Shown here piece after piece: positions 37,300 through 45,072 of a stretch of 64,000 nucleotides of DNA. Below the pieces are notes generated by a model. That model was not told the DNA's origin, did not search any database, and saw only the letters and a list, made by a program, of their open reading frames with translations. The stretch's first letter is position 1. Every line of letters begins with the position of its first letter. Position numbers and translations under genes: made by a program. Source of the stretch: Lacihabitans sp. LS3-19. GTDB taxonomy: Bacteria; Bacteroidota; Bacteroidia; Cytophagales; Spirosomataceae. The DNA lies in NCBI RefSeq assembly GCF_024343575.1, contig NZ_RJUA01000001.1, forward strand, positions 310,001 to 374,000, given 5' to 3'.

Positions 37300-38814
37300 A
37301 TGAGTTTATTTAAAAAATTAGCAGGCGACACCGTTCTCTATGGCATGAGTAGCATAGTCGGCCGCTTACTAAACTGGCTCTTGGTAATAGTCCACACAAG
37401 AGTTTTTGAGCAGCAAAGCCTCTTAACAGAAAACGCCCAATTATACACTTGGGTAGTTCCATTAAACATCCTTTTCACGTTTGGGATGGAAACGGCGTTT
37501 TTCCGATACGGCTCCAAAAAAGAGAACCAATCGGAGTATTTCAACATCATTTTGAGTTTTATTTTGGTCTTAAGCATAGCCTTGGCGGCGATAATAATAT
37601 TTTTTGCTGGACCAATCGTAAACTATCTGAAATTTCCTGGCAATGAGCATCTTGTAATAATGCTGGCCATCATAATGGCAGCAGATGCGGTAGCTGCTAT
37701 AGCTTTTGTGAAACTTCGAGCTCAAAACAAAGCCAAAAAGTTTGTGAGCATCAAACTAGCCTGGATTTTTATCAATATTGGCCTTAATGTTTTCTACCTT
37801 ATTTTCTGCCACAATATACTCAAAGGCACATTTTTACCTGAGCTGAAATCTTACGCAGCTATGTTTTATTTGCCATCTGTTGGGCCTGATTATATCATCT
37901 GGGCCAATTATGTAGCCAGTCTTATTTGTCTTGGATTACTTTGGAAAGAGTTTGTTGGATTTCGTTTTGTTTTTAATCTTGAAAAACTAAAACCCGTATT
38001 AAAATACGCTTATCCCTTGATGATTATGGGATTAGCGGGTTCTGTAAATCTAACTGCCGACCGCTTAATGTTCCGTGACCTTCTTCCTTATGGGTTTTAC
38101 CAAGGTTTTGAAGATCCAGATGTGGCTTTCAGTATTTATGCTCAAGTATACAAGCTTTCTATTTTTATGACCCTTGTGGTGCAGGCTTACAGGTACGCTG
38201 CTGACCCATTATTTTTTGCAAAAATGGGGGACAAAAACTCTCCAGATTTGATAGCTCTCAGCACCAAATGGTTTACTATCGCCTGTATAGCTCTTTGGGT
38301 AGGCGTTAGTCTAAACCTCGACTGGATTCAATTATTGATAGGTGAAAACTACCGGTCTGCTGTTTATATCGTGCCCATTTTGTTATTGGCCAATTTGTTT
38401 ATTGGTGTCTATGGCAACATGTCCATCTGGTATAAACTATCAGACAAAACCCAATACGGCACGTACCTTACTGTAGGAGCAATGATAGTTACAGTGGCTC
38501 TTAACTACTTTTTGATTCCGACCATGGGTTATTTAGGTTGTGCGATTACCTTCGCCATTTCATCCTTTTTAATGGTAGCTGCTTGTTACTATTTTGGCCA
38601 AAAATATTACCCAGTTCCATATGAAATGCTTTCGGTGATGGTATATTTAATTGCTGCAGGGGCTTTGATATTTATAAGTTCTAAAATCCAAATTAGCAAT
38701 TTCGTATATTCTGTTCCTTACCACATGCTCCTCACATTTTTATTTTTGGGTGCTATATATTGGTGGGAGTTTAAAGTCAAAACCAATTTAGATTTCAAGA
38801 AAACTGAATTATAA
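37300..38814 (+). CDS. Oligosaccharide flippase (MOP/Wzx-type)
   Basis: 504 residues with about 14 predicted membrane helices, starting SLFKKLAGDTVLYGMSSIVG, the usual amphipathic entry of polysaccharide flippases. Charged residues are sparse within the helices, and conserved-looking loops include YAYPLMIMGLAGSVNLTADR near 233-252. It should move lipid-linked oligosaccharides across the inner membrane for envelope or capsule synthesis. No glycosyltransferase genes are near, so the partner pathway is elsewhere. The 3' end overlaps the convergent HIT gene by 6 bases. Confidence 0.87.
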   Translation: MSLFKKLAGDTVLYGMSSIVGRLLNWLLVIVHTRVFEQQSLLTENAQLYTWVVPLNILFTFGMETAFFRYGSKKENQSEYFNIILSFILVLSIALAAIIIFFAGPIVNYLKFPGNEHLVIMLAIIMAADAVAAIAFVKLRAQNKAKKFVSIKLAWIFINIGLNVFYLIFCHNILKGTFLPELKSYAAMFYLPSVGPDYIIWANYVASLICLGLLWKEFVGFRFVFNLEKLKPVLKYAYPLMIMGLAGSVNLTADRLMFRDLLPYGFYQGFEDPDVAFSIYAQVYKLSIFMTLVVQAYRYAADPLFFAKMGDKNSPDLIALSTKWFTIACIALWVGVSLNLDWIQLLIGENYRSAVYIVPILLLANLFIGVYGNMSIWYKLSDKTQYGTYLTVGAMIVTVALNYFLIPTMGYLGCAITFAISSFLMVAACYYFGQKYYPVPYEMLSVMVYLIAAGALIFISSKIQISNFVYSVPYHMLLTFLFLGAIYWWEFKVKTNLDFKKTEL

Positions 38815-39198
38815 ATAAGACTTTATTTTAGTAGCAATCTCAGCTAACTCTTCTTGTGAAATCTTGATTTTCGAATTGAAATTCATGTCATTCATGCTGT
38901 TCATGGGGATCAAATGCACATGTGCATGTGGCACTTCTAGGCCTATCACAGCTATGCCCACTCGCTTACAAGGCACAGCTTGCCGGATAGCTGGCTCAAT
39001 AGATTTGGCGAATGCCATAAGTCCTAAATACATTTCATCCGAAAGATCAAAAATATAGTCAACTTCCTTTTTGGGAATTACCAAAGTATGTCCAGGTGCA
39101 CAAGGGAACACGTCAAGGAACGCAAAGTAATCTTCTGTTTCGGCTATTTTGTGGCAAGGAATCTCGCCATTTATGATTTTTGTGAATATGGAGGCCAT
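38809..39198 (-). CDS. HIT-family nucleotide-binding hydrolase
   Basis: 129 residues, the normal family length. The histidine triad is visible as PHAHVHLIPM near 89-98, in the His-x-His-x-His form of the HINT/Fhit superfamily; the first part carries IFTKIINGEIPCHKIAETED, the typical start. It would hydrolyse nucleoside phosphoramidates or dinucleoside polyphosphates in the cytoplasm. It converges on the flippase gene with a 6-base overlap, so there is no room for a terminator between the two stop codons. Confidence 0.93.
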   Translation of the reverse strand: MASIFTKIINGEIPCHKIAETEDYFAFLDVFPCAPGHTLVIPKKEVDYIFDLSDEMYLGLMAFAKSIEPAIRQAVPCKRVGIAVIGLEVPHAHVHLIPMNSMNDMNFNSKIKISQEELAEIATKIKSYL

Positions 39199-39274
39199 TG
39201 GTTTGGTATTTTTTATGCAATTTTAGACTAAAATATTTTCAGTAACAAACAATGTGTCTGCTAAAAGAAATTTT

Positions 39275-40555
39275 ATGAAAGGCTTTTCAATCTTAGTATC
39301 CTTGTGTTTTATAGTTTTTTGCTGCACCAGCCTTGTTTCTCCTGTAGTTTTGCATGATGAAAATAAACATATCGTACCTTTTGGAGGCAATGCTTGGGTT
39401 ACAAATGGGGCTGATATAACCAAAAATGGGTTAGAAAATTGGACAAAAGAAAATCAAATATGTACAGTATATTTAAAAGTCTCTAAAGCTGGTAACTTGA
39501 AAGTTTCATTAATTCTTACAAGTGAAAAAAGTAAAATTCAGGTTGGAATTGCTGGGGAAAATAAAATTATCCAAACAGCTAACATGCCTGAAACAATGGC
39601 AGGAGAATGGGAAATAAAAGACCCAGGCTATATAAAAATTGAAATAAAAGGAATAGAAAAACAAGGATCTTCATTTGGTCAAATATCAGCCATTGGGGTA
39701 AGTGGTTCGGCTATAAATGTTGAAACGGCTTTTGTAAAAAACAACGAAGGCAATTACTTCTATTGGGGTAGACGCGGCCCTTCGGTGCATCTCAATTACA
39801 ATACAGAAGGCTTGGAAAACATAGAATGGTTTTATTCTGAAATCAAAGTACCTAAGAACAATGACGTGATTGGTTCCTATTATATGGCCAATGGATTTAA
39901 AAATGGGTATTTCGGTATGCAAGTAAATTCTGAAACCGAACGTAGGGTTTTGTTTTCAATCTGGAGCCCATTCACAACAGATGATCCAAGTAAAATACCC
40001 GAAGACCAAAAAATAGGATTGCTCAAAAAAGGGCAAAATGTTTACACTGGCGAGTTTGGCAACGAAGGTGCTGGTGGGCAGAGCTATTTGAAATACAACT
40101 GGAAAGTCGAGAATACCTATAAGTTTTTGTTAGGTGCCAAACCCGATGGAAATGATTTTACGACCTATTCGGCCTATTTTTTTGCTCCAGAAGAAAACAA
40201 ATGGCAACTCATAGCCAGTTTTAAAAGACCCAAAACCAATAGTTATTTGAATGGACTTTATTCTTTTCTAGAGAATTTTGTGCCAGAAACGGGAAATATT
40301 CAGCGTGAAGCGGAATACGGCAACCAATGGGTTTTCGACCTCAAAAATGGTTGGGTTGAAATCAATAGAATCACATTTTCGGCAGATGCTACAGCACGAA
40401 TTGCTTACCGCAAAGATTATGCTGGTGGGCTAAAAGGAGATGCATTCTTTTTGAAAAACTGTGGCTTTTTTGATGAAACTACTACGATAAAAACAACTTT
40501 CGAAAGGCCTATAAAAAAAGATAAACCCCAAATGGATTTTCAGAGTTTACCATGA
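39275..40555 (+). CDS. Exported DUF5077/DUF3472-domain protein
   Basis: The frame extends to a GTG at 39254, but the ATG at 39275 gives a clean export signal (KGFSILVSLCFIVFCCTSLV) and is preferred, giving 426 residues. The first domain (about 25-140; FGGNAWVTNGADITKNG) matches the DUF5077 pattern. The second (about 150-370) has the DUF3472 features YFYWGRRGPSVHLNYN, FGMQVNSETERRVLFSIW and GEFGNEGAGGQSYLKYNW. Both occur in secreted proteins of polysaccharide-degrading Bacteroidota, probably as lectin-like or concanavalin-type folds. The actual activity is not known. The upstream gap to the divergent HIT gene is short (76 bases). Confidence 0.78.
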   Translation: MKGFSILVSLCFIVFCCTSLVSPVVLHDENKHIVPFGGNAWVTNGADITKNGLENWTKENQICTVYLKVSKAGNLKVSLILTSEKSKIQVGIAGENKIIQTANMPETMAGEWEIKDPGYIKIEIKGIEKQGSSFGQISAIGVSGSAINVETAFVKNNEGNYFYWGRRGPSVHLNYNTEGLENIEWFYSEIKVPKNNDVIGSYYMANGFKNGYFGMQVNSETERRVLFSIWSPFTTDDPSKIPEDQKIGLLKKGQNVYTGEFGNEGAGGQSYLKYNWKVENTYKFLLGAKPDGNDFTTYSAYFFAPEENKWQLIASFKRPKTNSYLNGLYSFLENFVPETGNIQREAEYGNQWVFDLKNGWVEINRITFSADATARIAYRKDYAGGLKGDAFFLKNCGFFDETTTIKTTFERPIKKDKPQMDFQSLP

Positions 40556-40602
40556 TTTGCTTTGAAAAATAAAATCAATTTTCTTTTATGAATACAAAAA
40601 TG

Positions 40603-41922
40603 TCAAATTTTGATAGCCCATTCTCCGTTCAATTTCCTTCCTAAAAGTGCGTTCGCTTCTTTGTCTCCTTTGAATATTTCCTTTTCAGGGTTCCAAGTCA
40701 AAGGACGGCCAAGTTCGTAGGCAATATTGGCGATATTACATAAAGATGAGGTGCGGTGGCCAATTTCAACATCACATATTGGTTTGGTTCTATCTCTCAT
40801 TGCCTGTAAGAAATCTTTATAGTGATTTTCACTTTTATAAACGTGTTTTTCTGTTTCTCCTATAAACCTTGTGGCTAACTCGACTGGGCTAGTTTCGATT
40901 TTTTTTCGCTGGATTTTAATTTCTCCTTCCGAACCCATAAAATGGATAGCATTGTTCCATTCCCAAGGTTCGTGCGTCATGGTTATACCATTGGCATATT
41001 TTATGGTTAAATGTTTTACTTCTTTGCCATCTGGTGGGCTTAGTGAAACCGGTCCACTACCATCCATATCAAGTGCCCATTGCACTATGTCAAACATATG
41101 AGCTCCCCAGTCGGTCACCATTCCACCACCAAATTCTTTATAAAGCCTCCAGTTTGGAAACACATCTTTGCTCAGTGGAGGAGCCAGTTCAGCGTTGAAG
41201 GGGACGTATTCGTTTGGTCCTAACCAACGTTTCCAATCCAGTCCTTCAGGTATAGTTTCTTCTGCCAAATTGTATCTTACTGGTGGCTTACCAACATTAA
41301 CTTTAATATGTTTTATATCTCCGATATAGCCATTTCGCACCAATTCTGCTGCTTGACGAAACTCTGGCCAGGAGCGTTGCATACTTCCCGTTTGAAAAAC
41401 CCTTTTGTATTTTCTGGCAGCATTTACCATAGCTCGGCCTTCTTTTACCGTAAGTGCAAGTGGTTTTTCGCAATAAATATCTTTACCTGCTTCCGCTGCT
41501 TTTACAGCCATTACTGCGTGCTGATGGTCTGGTGTAGCAATCACCACGGCATCTATTTTTTTTCTGGCAAGTAGTTCTCGGTAGTCATTGTAAACTGCAA
41601 TGTCTGAATAAGTGCCTAATGCAGTATTTTTGTCATAGACACCTTTTATCCTTTCAAGCATTTGCTCCCCCTTGGCTTTGTAAACTTCGCTGATGGCTGT
41701 TATACGAATTTCGCCCGTGTTTAAAAACGAATTTGCCAGACCTTTGCCTTGTTTTCCAGTACCAATAAAACCCATATTAATAATATCACTAGGAGCTTTG
41801 TAAAGCTCGCCCAGAGCATTTTTGCCACCTAAAACATGGCGAGGAACAATCATAAAACCACCTAAAGCAGTGGCGGCCTTTGCTAGAAATCGCCTTCGAT
41901 TTTGAGTATTTGTATTTTTCAT
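40603..41922 (-). CDS. Gfo/Idh/MocA-family oxidoreductase with Tat signal
   Basis: 439 residues. A twin-arginine signal (NRRRFLAKA at about 8-16, hydrophobic to ALGGFMIVP) exports the folded enzyme. The Rossmann domain follows (NMGFIGTGKQGKGLANSFL near 49-67), with the family lysine motif CEKPLAL near 150-156. The C-terminal domain includes KEFGGGMVTDWGAHMFDIVQ. It is longer than the oxidoreductase at 20659 and belongs to the larger subtype common in Bacteroidota and Planctomycetota. A sugar or inositol substrate is likely but not determined. It converges with the DUF3472 gene, with 47 bases between the stops. Confidence 0.9.
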   Translation of the reverse strand: MKNTNTQNRRRFLAKAATALGGFMIVPRHVLGGKNALGELYKAPSDIINMGFIGTGKQGKGLANSFLNTGEIRITAISEVYKAKGEQMLERIKGVYDKNTALGTYSDIAVYNDYRELLARKKIDAVVIATPDHQHAVMAVKAAEAGKDIYCEKPLALTVKEGRAMVNAARKYKRVFQTGSMQRSWPEFRQAAELVRNGYIGDIKHIKVNVGKPPVRYNLAEETIPEGLDWKRWLGPNEYVPFNAELAPPLSKDVFPNWRLYKEFGGGMVTDWGAHMFDIVQWALDMDGSGPVSLSPPDGKEVKHLTIKYANGITMTHEPWEWNNAIHFMGSEGEIKIQRKKIETSPVELATRFIGETEKHVYKSENHYKDFLQAMRDRTKPICDVEIGHRTSSLCNIANIAYELGRPLTWNPEKEIFKGDKEANALLGRKLNGEWAIKI

Positions 41923-42048
41923 TTTTTATGGTTGAATATTGAAGTATGAAGTTAGTGAGTTTTGGGGAAATCAGCATAATCAATCAGCGATATTAAATGA
42001 GGAAATAATTTGTGTTATTAGCTAACTTAACTATACGAAATCAAAAAT

Positions 42049-42306
42049 ATGGAAACGGTAAATGTTCATGATGCCATAAGTCAACTTTTAGCACTGATAA
42101 ATAGGGTCTTAAGTGATGAAAAAAAAATAATTTCCCGCAATAACCAACCCCTTGTAGAGTTGACTCCTTTAGTAAAGCAAAAAAGGATACCAGGTAAATT
42201 AAAAGATAAAATCAAAATCCTTGGTAATTGGGAAGAATCCGAGGTTTCTGCAAACGAATTGTTTATTAATAGCGTAATGTTTCCAAAAGAGAAAAATACT
42301 AATTGA
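42049..42306 (+). CDS. Phd/YefM-type antitoxin
   Basis: 85 residues. The N-terminal half has the family pattern: VNVHDAISQLLALINRVLSD, then EKKIISRNNQPLVELTPL, the DNA-binding and dimerisation part. The C-terminal half (KRIPGKLKDKIKILGNWEES) resembles the toxin-neutralising tails that accompany PIN toxins. The frame is intact and ends within the first codons of the toxin frame, the usual overlap of such pairs. The partner toxin is clearly broken (next entry), so this antitoxin is an orphan. Confidence 0.8.
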   Translation: METVNVHDAISQLLALINRVLSDEKKIISRNNQPLVELTPLVKQKRIPGKLKDKIKILGNWEESEVSANELFINSVMFPKEKNTN

Positions 42307-42885
42307 TACCCATGTTTTATTTTGGTGGTTGACTAAACTAGAAAAACTTAAAAATGAGCATTAAAATATCATATCAGGTGCTGAAAACGCAACTTTAGTT
42401 AGTGTCGCTAGTTTTTTTGAAATATCAATTACTAGCATCCAACTAAATATTGAAAATTGAATTTCTAACTCATAAACAATTGATAATCAACAACCCCGAA
42501 GGGGTGATTTTATTATAATAAAAATGACCCCCTTGAATTAAAAACCCTGTAAGGGTTTAATTTTCAAATAGTTATATTGAGTTTTTTTTATTTATTCGGA
42601 CGCCAGTAAATATCAATTAAAGAAAAGATTGGAAAGTTAAAATTTGAAGAAAGCTTTGGAGAAACTTTTAAAGATAACGCTTTTGAAAGTTTACCAATAA
42701 CTTTGAAACGCCTTGAAACTTTTCGGACTACTGTTTTTCCACATAAAGACCCATTTTATATGGTTTTGATAGCTCAAGCTATAAGCGAAAACATTGAGCT
42801 TATTTCTTATGATAGTCAGTTTTGCAAAATTCCAAATTTAAGGATTATAAATTTCGCACGCTCACACAAACCCCTTAATACTTAA
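42296..42885 (+). pseudogene. PIN-domain (VapC-like) toxin gene, interrupted
   Basis: The N-terminal PIN sequence ILIDTHVLFWWLTKLEKLKN begins at 42296 with no ATG in frame, then TAA occurs at 42362. The frame continues as SGAENATLVSVASFFEISI up to 42430, where a 177-base insertion begins. After it, from 42619, the same frame resumes as KEKIGKLKFEESFGETF, later HKDPFYMVLIAQAISENIEL and ISYDSQF, and ends at 42885. Removing the insertion and one copy of the 11-base duplication restores the frame across the junction. The acidic residues expected for Mg2+ binding are visible (D in LIDTH, D in HKDPF, D in SYDSQ). Three lesions (start, stop, insertion) make it nonfunctional. Confidence 0.85.
42431..42607. 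mobile_element. 177-base MITE-like insertion with terminal inverted repeats and 11-base target duplication
   Basis: The ends are ACTAGCATCC (42431-42440) and GGACGCCAGT (42598-42607), inverted repeats with 8 of 10 matches, and similarity continues inward over about ten more AT-rich bases. AAATATCAATT is repeated directly at 42420-42430 and 42608-42618, a target-site duplication. Inside are two GC-rich hairpins, CCCC-GAA-GGGG (near 42493) and AAACCC-TGTAA-GGGTTT (near 42542). No coding frame fits, so it must have been moved by a transposase encoded elsewhere. Confidence 0.78.
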
Positions 42886-43068
42886 AGTACCATTTTCTCT
42901 TTGAAAAACTGGCATCAGTGTTTGGTTGCCTTGATTTACAGTGCCGAAATAAAAGTGACTGTATGATTTTATTTTCATTGGCAACAAATCAGGAAACTGG
43001 GCTTTCAAAAGTGCAGGAATTTCTCCGTTTGACTTCACAACATGCTTTGGTACGATTATTCTGGCCAT
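42862..43068 (-). CDS. Small protein of unknown function (tandem paralog 1)
   Basis: 68 residues, starting MARIIVPKHVVKSNGEI and ending GTLSIKGFV. It aligns without gaps to the neighbouring 70-residue protein, with about 37 identities over 67 positions, concentrated at the two ends (ARIIVPKH; NQTL; GTLSI.GF). That pattern of conservation and the intact frames indicate a real gene. No signal peptide, helix or known domain was recognised. Its 3' end overlaps the 3' end of the broken PIN toxin gene by 24 bases on the other strand. Confidence 0.65.
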   Translation of the reverse strand: MARIIVPKHVVKSNGEIPALLKAQFPDLLPMKIKSYSHFYFGTVNQGNQTLMPVFQRENGTLSIKGFV

Positions 43069-43131
43069 GATTTTGATTGTAATAATTTACTGAAGGTTTG
43101 AAAAATATAATAATAGATTGAATGGGTTAGC

Positions 43132-43344
43132 TCAATAACGAGCGAATCCCATGATGCTTAATGTACCCTTTACCCTTCTTAATATCGGTGTCAAGGTTTG
43201 ATTATCATCTTTGTTTGTGTCATAAAAATTATGACTAAACGATCTTGAATTTTCTGAAGATAAATTAGGGAAATGATTCTTTAGCAAAGAGGTTATCTCA
43301 TGATTTGACTCTACTAAGTGTTTGGGAACAATAATTCTGGCCAT
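43132..43344 (-). CDS. Small protein of unknown function (tandem paralog 2)
   Basis: The frame is open to 43425, but the ATG at 43344 gives MARIIVPKHLVESNHEI, which matches the paralog exactly at its start, so a 70-residue product is preferred. It ends GTLSIMGFARY. The middle (RSFSHNFYDTNKDDNQTL) is polar. It lies 63 bases upstream of paralog 1 on the same strand and may share its transcript. The family is not recognised; the tandem duplication and divergence argue for a function. Confidence 0.65.
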   Translation of the reverse strand: MARIIVPKHLVESNHEITSLLKNHFPNLSSENSRSFSHNFYDTNKDDNQTLTPILRRVKGTLSIMGFARY

Positions 43345-43746
43345 GATATTAGATTTTAAGTTTTTAATTGAAAGCAAGCTACTCGTTGGTATTGAAGTAT
43401 TTACAAGTGCTTTATTGATGTTCAAATTTATGTTAAAAATCCAATGCTAAAAAATATTGCTATGTTTTGCTAATAAATTGAGCAAAATTCAATTATGTCT
43501 TTTACTTAAGTCCAGATCTAGTTTAATAAGTTCGGATTTTATTCATTGGTAGAATATTAGAGCAGAAAAAAGCTATTCCGTAAAGCTTTTAATTAGAGTA
43601 AATGGAAAATATTATGTCAGTGAAGCGTAAGTTTTGGTTAAAAACTACTTTAAAAAAGTAATGACGAAGTTTTGTTTTTTTTCTAAAACTTAAAAGATTA
43701 TTTGTTTAGTGGGGGATATGTTCGCATTGAGAAATGTAAAAAGATT
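43345..43746. other. Gene-free stretch, possibly decayed coding sequence
   Basis: These 402 bases hold no convincing gene. Around 43530-43630 a + strand frame interrupted by stops reads SDFIHW, then NIRAEKSYSVKLLIRVNGKY, which looks coding-like and might be a remnant (for example of an integrase N-terminus), but this is a weak impression. No terminator or promoter was identified. Confidence 0.35.
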
Positions 43747-45072
43747 TTACCCAAACTGCAAAACAAATATAGACCCTGAGGGTTGGTTTTGGAAGTAATT
43801 AATATTTCCGCCGTTTAGTTGCATAATTTGTCTGGAAAGACTTAACCCTATACCTGAACCCGTTTTTTTTGTGGTGAAAAACGGTATGAAAATCTTTTCT
43901 TGGACTTCTTTTTCCACACCTATTGCATTGTCGCTAATTGAAACGGTTTTTACACCTTGAGCATAGTCGGCTGTTACTGTAATTTCGGGGTCCGAAGTTT
44001 TGTAATTCACTTCGAAAGCGTTTTTAATAATGTTAATCAACACTTGTTCTATTTGGTCAGGATCAATGATACTTTCAAAATCTTTCAAGACCTCAAAGCT
44101 GATTTTTATTTGACTTTCATTGGCTTTTGCGGTAAAGATTCCCTCCAAAGTTTTGAATAAATCGCTGGCGTTTGTAACCGTTTTGTTGGGTAATGGAATC
44201 GAAGTGAATTCTCGGTACGCATTAACAAATTTCATAATTCCGTTTCCACGACGTTGAACAGTTAACAATGCGTCTTTGAGGTCATTTATAGAATCTTCTT
44301 CCTTTTCGTTTTGAGCAGAAATCTCGTTTTCTACAATGTCTTTCATAGTTTCGGCTAGCGAAACAATCGGCGTTACGGAGTTCATTATCTCGTGTCGAAG
44401 AACTTTGGTAAGGTTTTGCCAAGCTTCTAACTCTCTTACTTGCAGTTCAGAGCGGATATTGTGTATGGCCAAAAGGCGAACTTTCCGACCTCTCATTTGT
44501 ATCTCTGTGATCGAAAAAGAAAGGTCATTGTCAGCCAAACTTAAGAGTTTTGATTCTCCGGGTTTTAAGGTAGTAATTACTTCAAAGACTCCCTGACTTT
44601 CTTTTTGAATATCATTTATGTGTTTTAGTCGGTAGATTTTTAATAGTTTGCTGGCAGCCTGATTGTTAATTTCAATTTTGCCTTCTGTGTCATAGGAGAG
44701 TATTCCCACGTTTATTTGTTGAATAATCGCATTGATAAAATGCAGTGTAGCTTCCCGCTCGGCTCTGACAAGATTGAAACTATTTATAACGGCATTAAGG
44801 TCTTTGTTAAGATCTTTAAAACTATCTCCAAGCTTGTTGTCAGCTTTGAAAGTGATGGCGAAGTCTTGGTATTTGATAGACTCAAAAAGTCGCTTCATTT
44901 TGCGGTTGAGTGAAGTAACGTATTTGTATAAATTGGCCGCTAATATTATTCCAATCAGTCCAAATATGATGCAAAGTGGGATATTGTTTTTTAAATAAGC
45001 AAAGGCAAATCCCAATGAATTAATCAGAATCAAAAAAATACGAAAGGAAATACCAAGGCTAAAGTTTTTCAT
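43747..45072 (-). CDS. NtrB-type sensor histidine kinase
   Basis: 441 residues: two membrane helices (about 8-27 and 31-50), a linker with HAMP-like character, a PAS-like domain (about 105-205), then the kinase core with phospho-acceptor H227 in VLRHEIMNSVTPIVSLAET, the N-box QVLINIIKNAFEV and the G-box GSGIGLSLSRQIMQLNGG. It is the last gene of a four-gene operon, its ATG overlapping the stop of the NtrC-type regulator gene by 4 bases (ATGA), so the two are an obligate pair. The short region between the helices leaves almost no periplasmic domain, so the stimulus may be sensed in the membrane or by the PAS domain. Confidence 0.93.
   Translation of the reverse strand: MKNFSLGISFRIFLILINSLGFAFAYLKNNIPLCIIFGLIGIILAANLYKYVTSLNRKMKRLFESIKYQDFAITFKADNKLGDSFKDLNKDLNAVINSFNLVRAEREATLHFINAIIQQINVGILSYDTEGKIEINNQAASKLLKIYRLKHINDIQKESQGVFEVITTLKPGESKLLSLADNDLSFSITEIQMRGRKVRLLAIHNIRSELQVRELEAWQNLTKVLRHEIMNSVTPIVSLAETMKDIVENEISAQNEKEEDSINDLKDALLTVQRRGNGIMKFVNAYREFTSIPLPNKTVTNASDLFKTLEGIFTAKANESQIKISFEVLKDFESIIDPDQIEQVLINIIKNAFEVNYKTSDPEITVTADYAQGVKTVSISDNAIGVEKEVQEKIFIPFFTTKKTGSGIGLSLSRQIMQLNGGNINYFQNQPSGSIFVLQFG

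Noticed and set aside
42703-42885. Independent 60-residue gene on the + strand
   Set aside because: It is the C-terminal part of the interrupted PIN toxin gene, since the frame continues upstream through 42619 and joins the N-terminal half when the insertion is removed.
43345-43425. N-terminal extension of the second small paralog
   Set aside because: The paralog begins at the matching MARIIVPKH, and the extra 27 residues have no counterpart.
43530-43630. Integrase remnant
   Set aside because: The coding-like stretch is short, broken by stops, and the resemblance is too weak to name.
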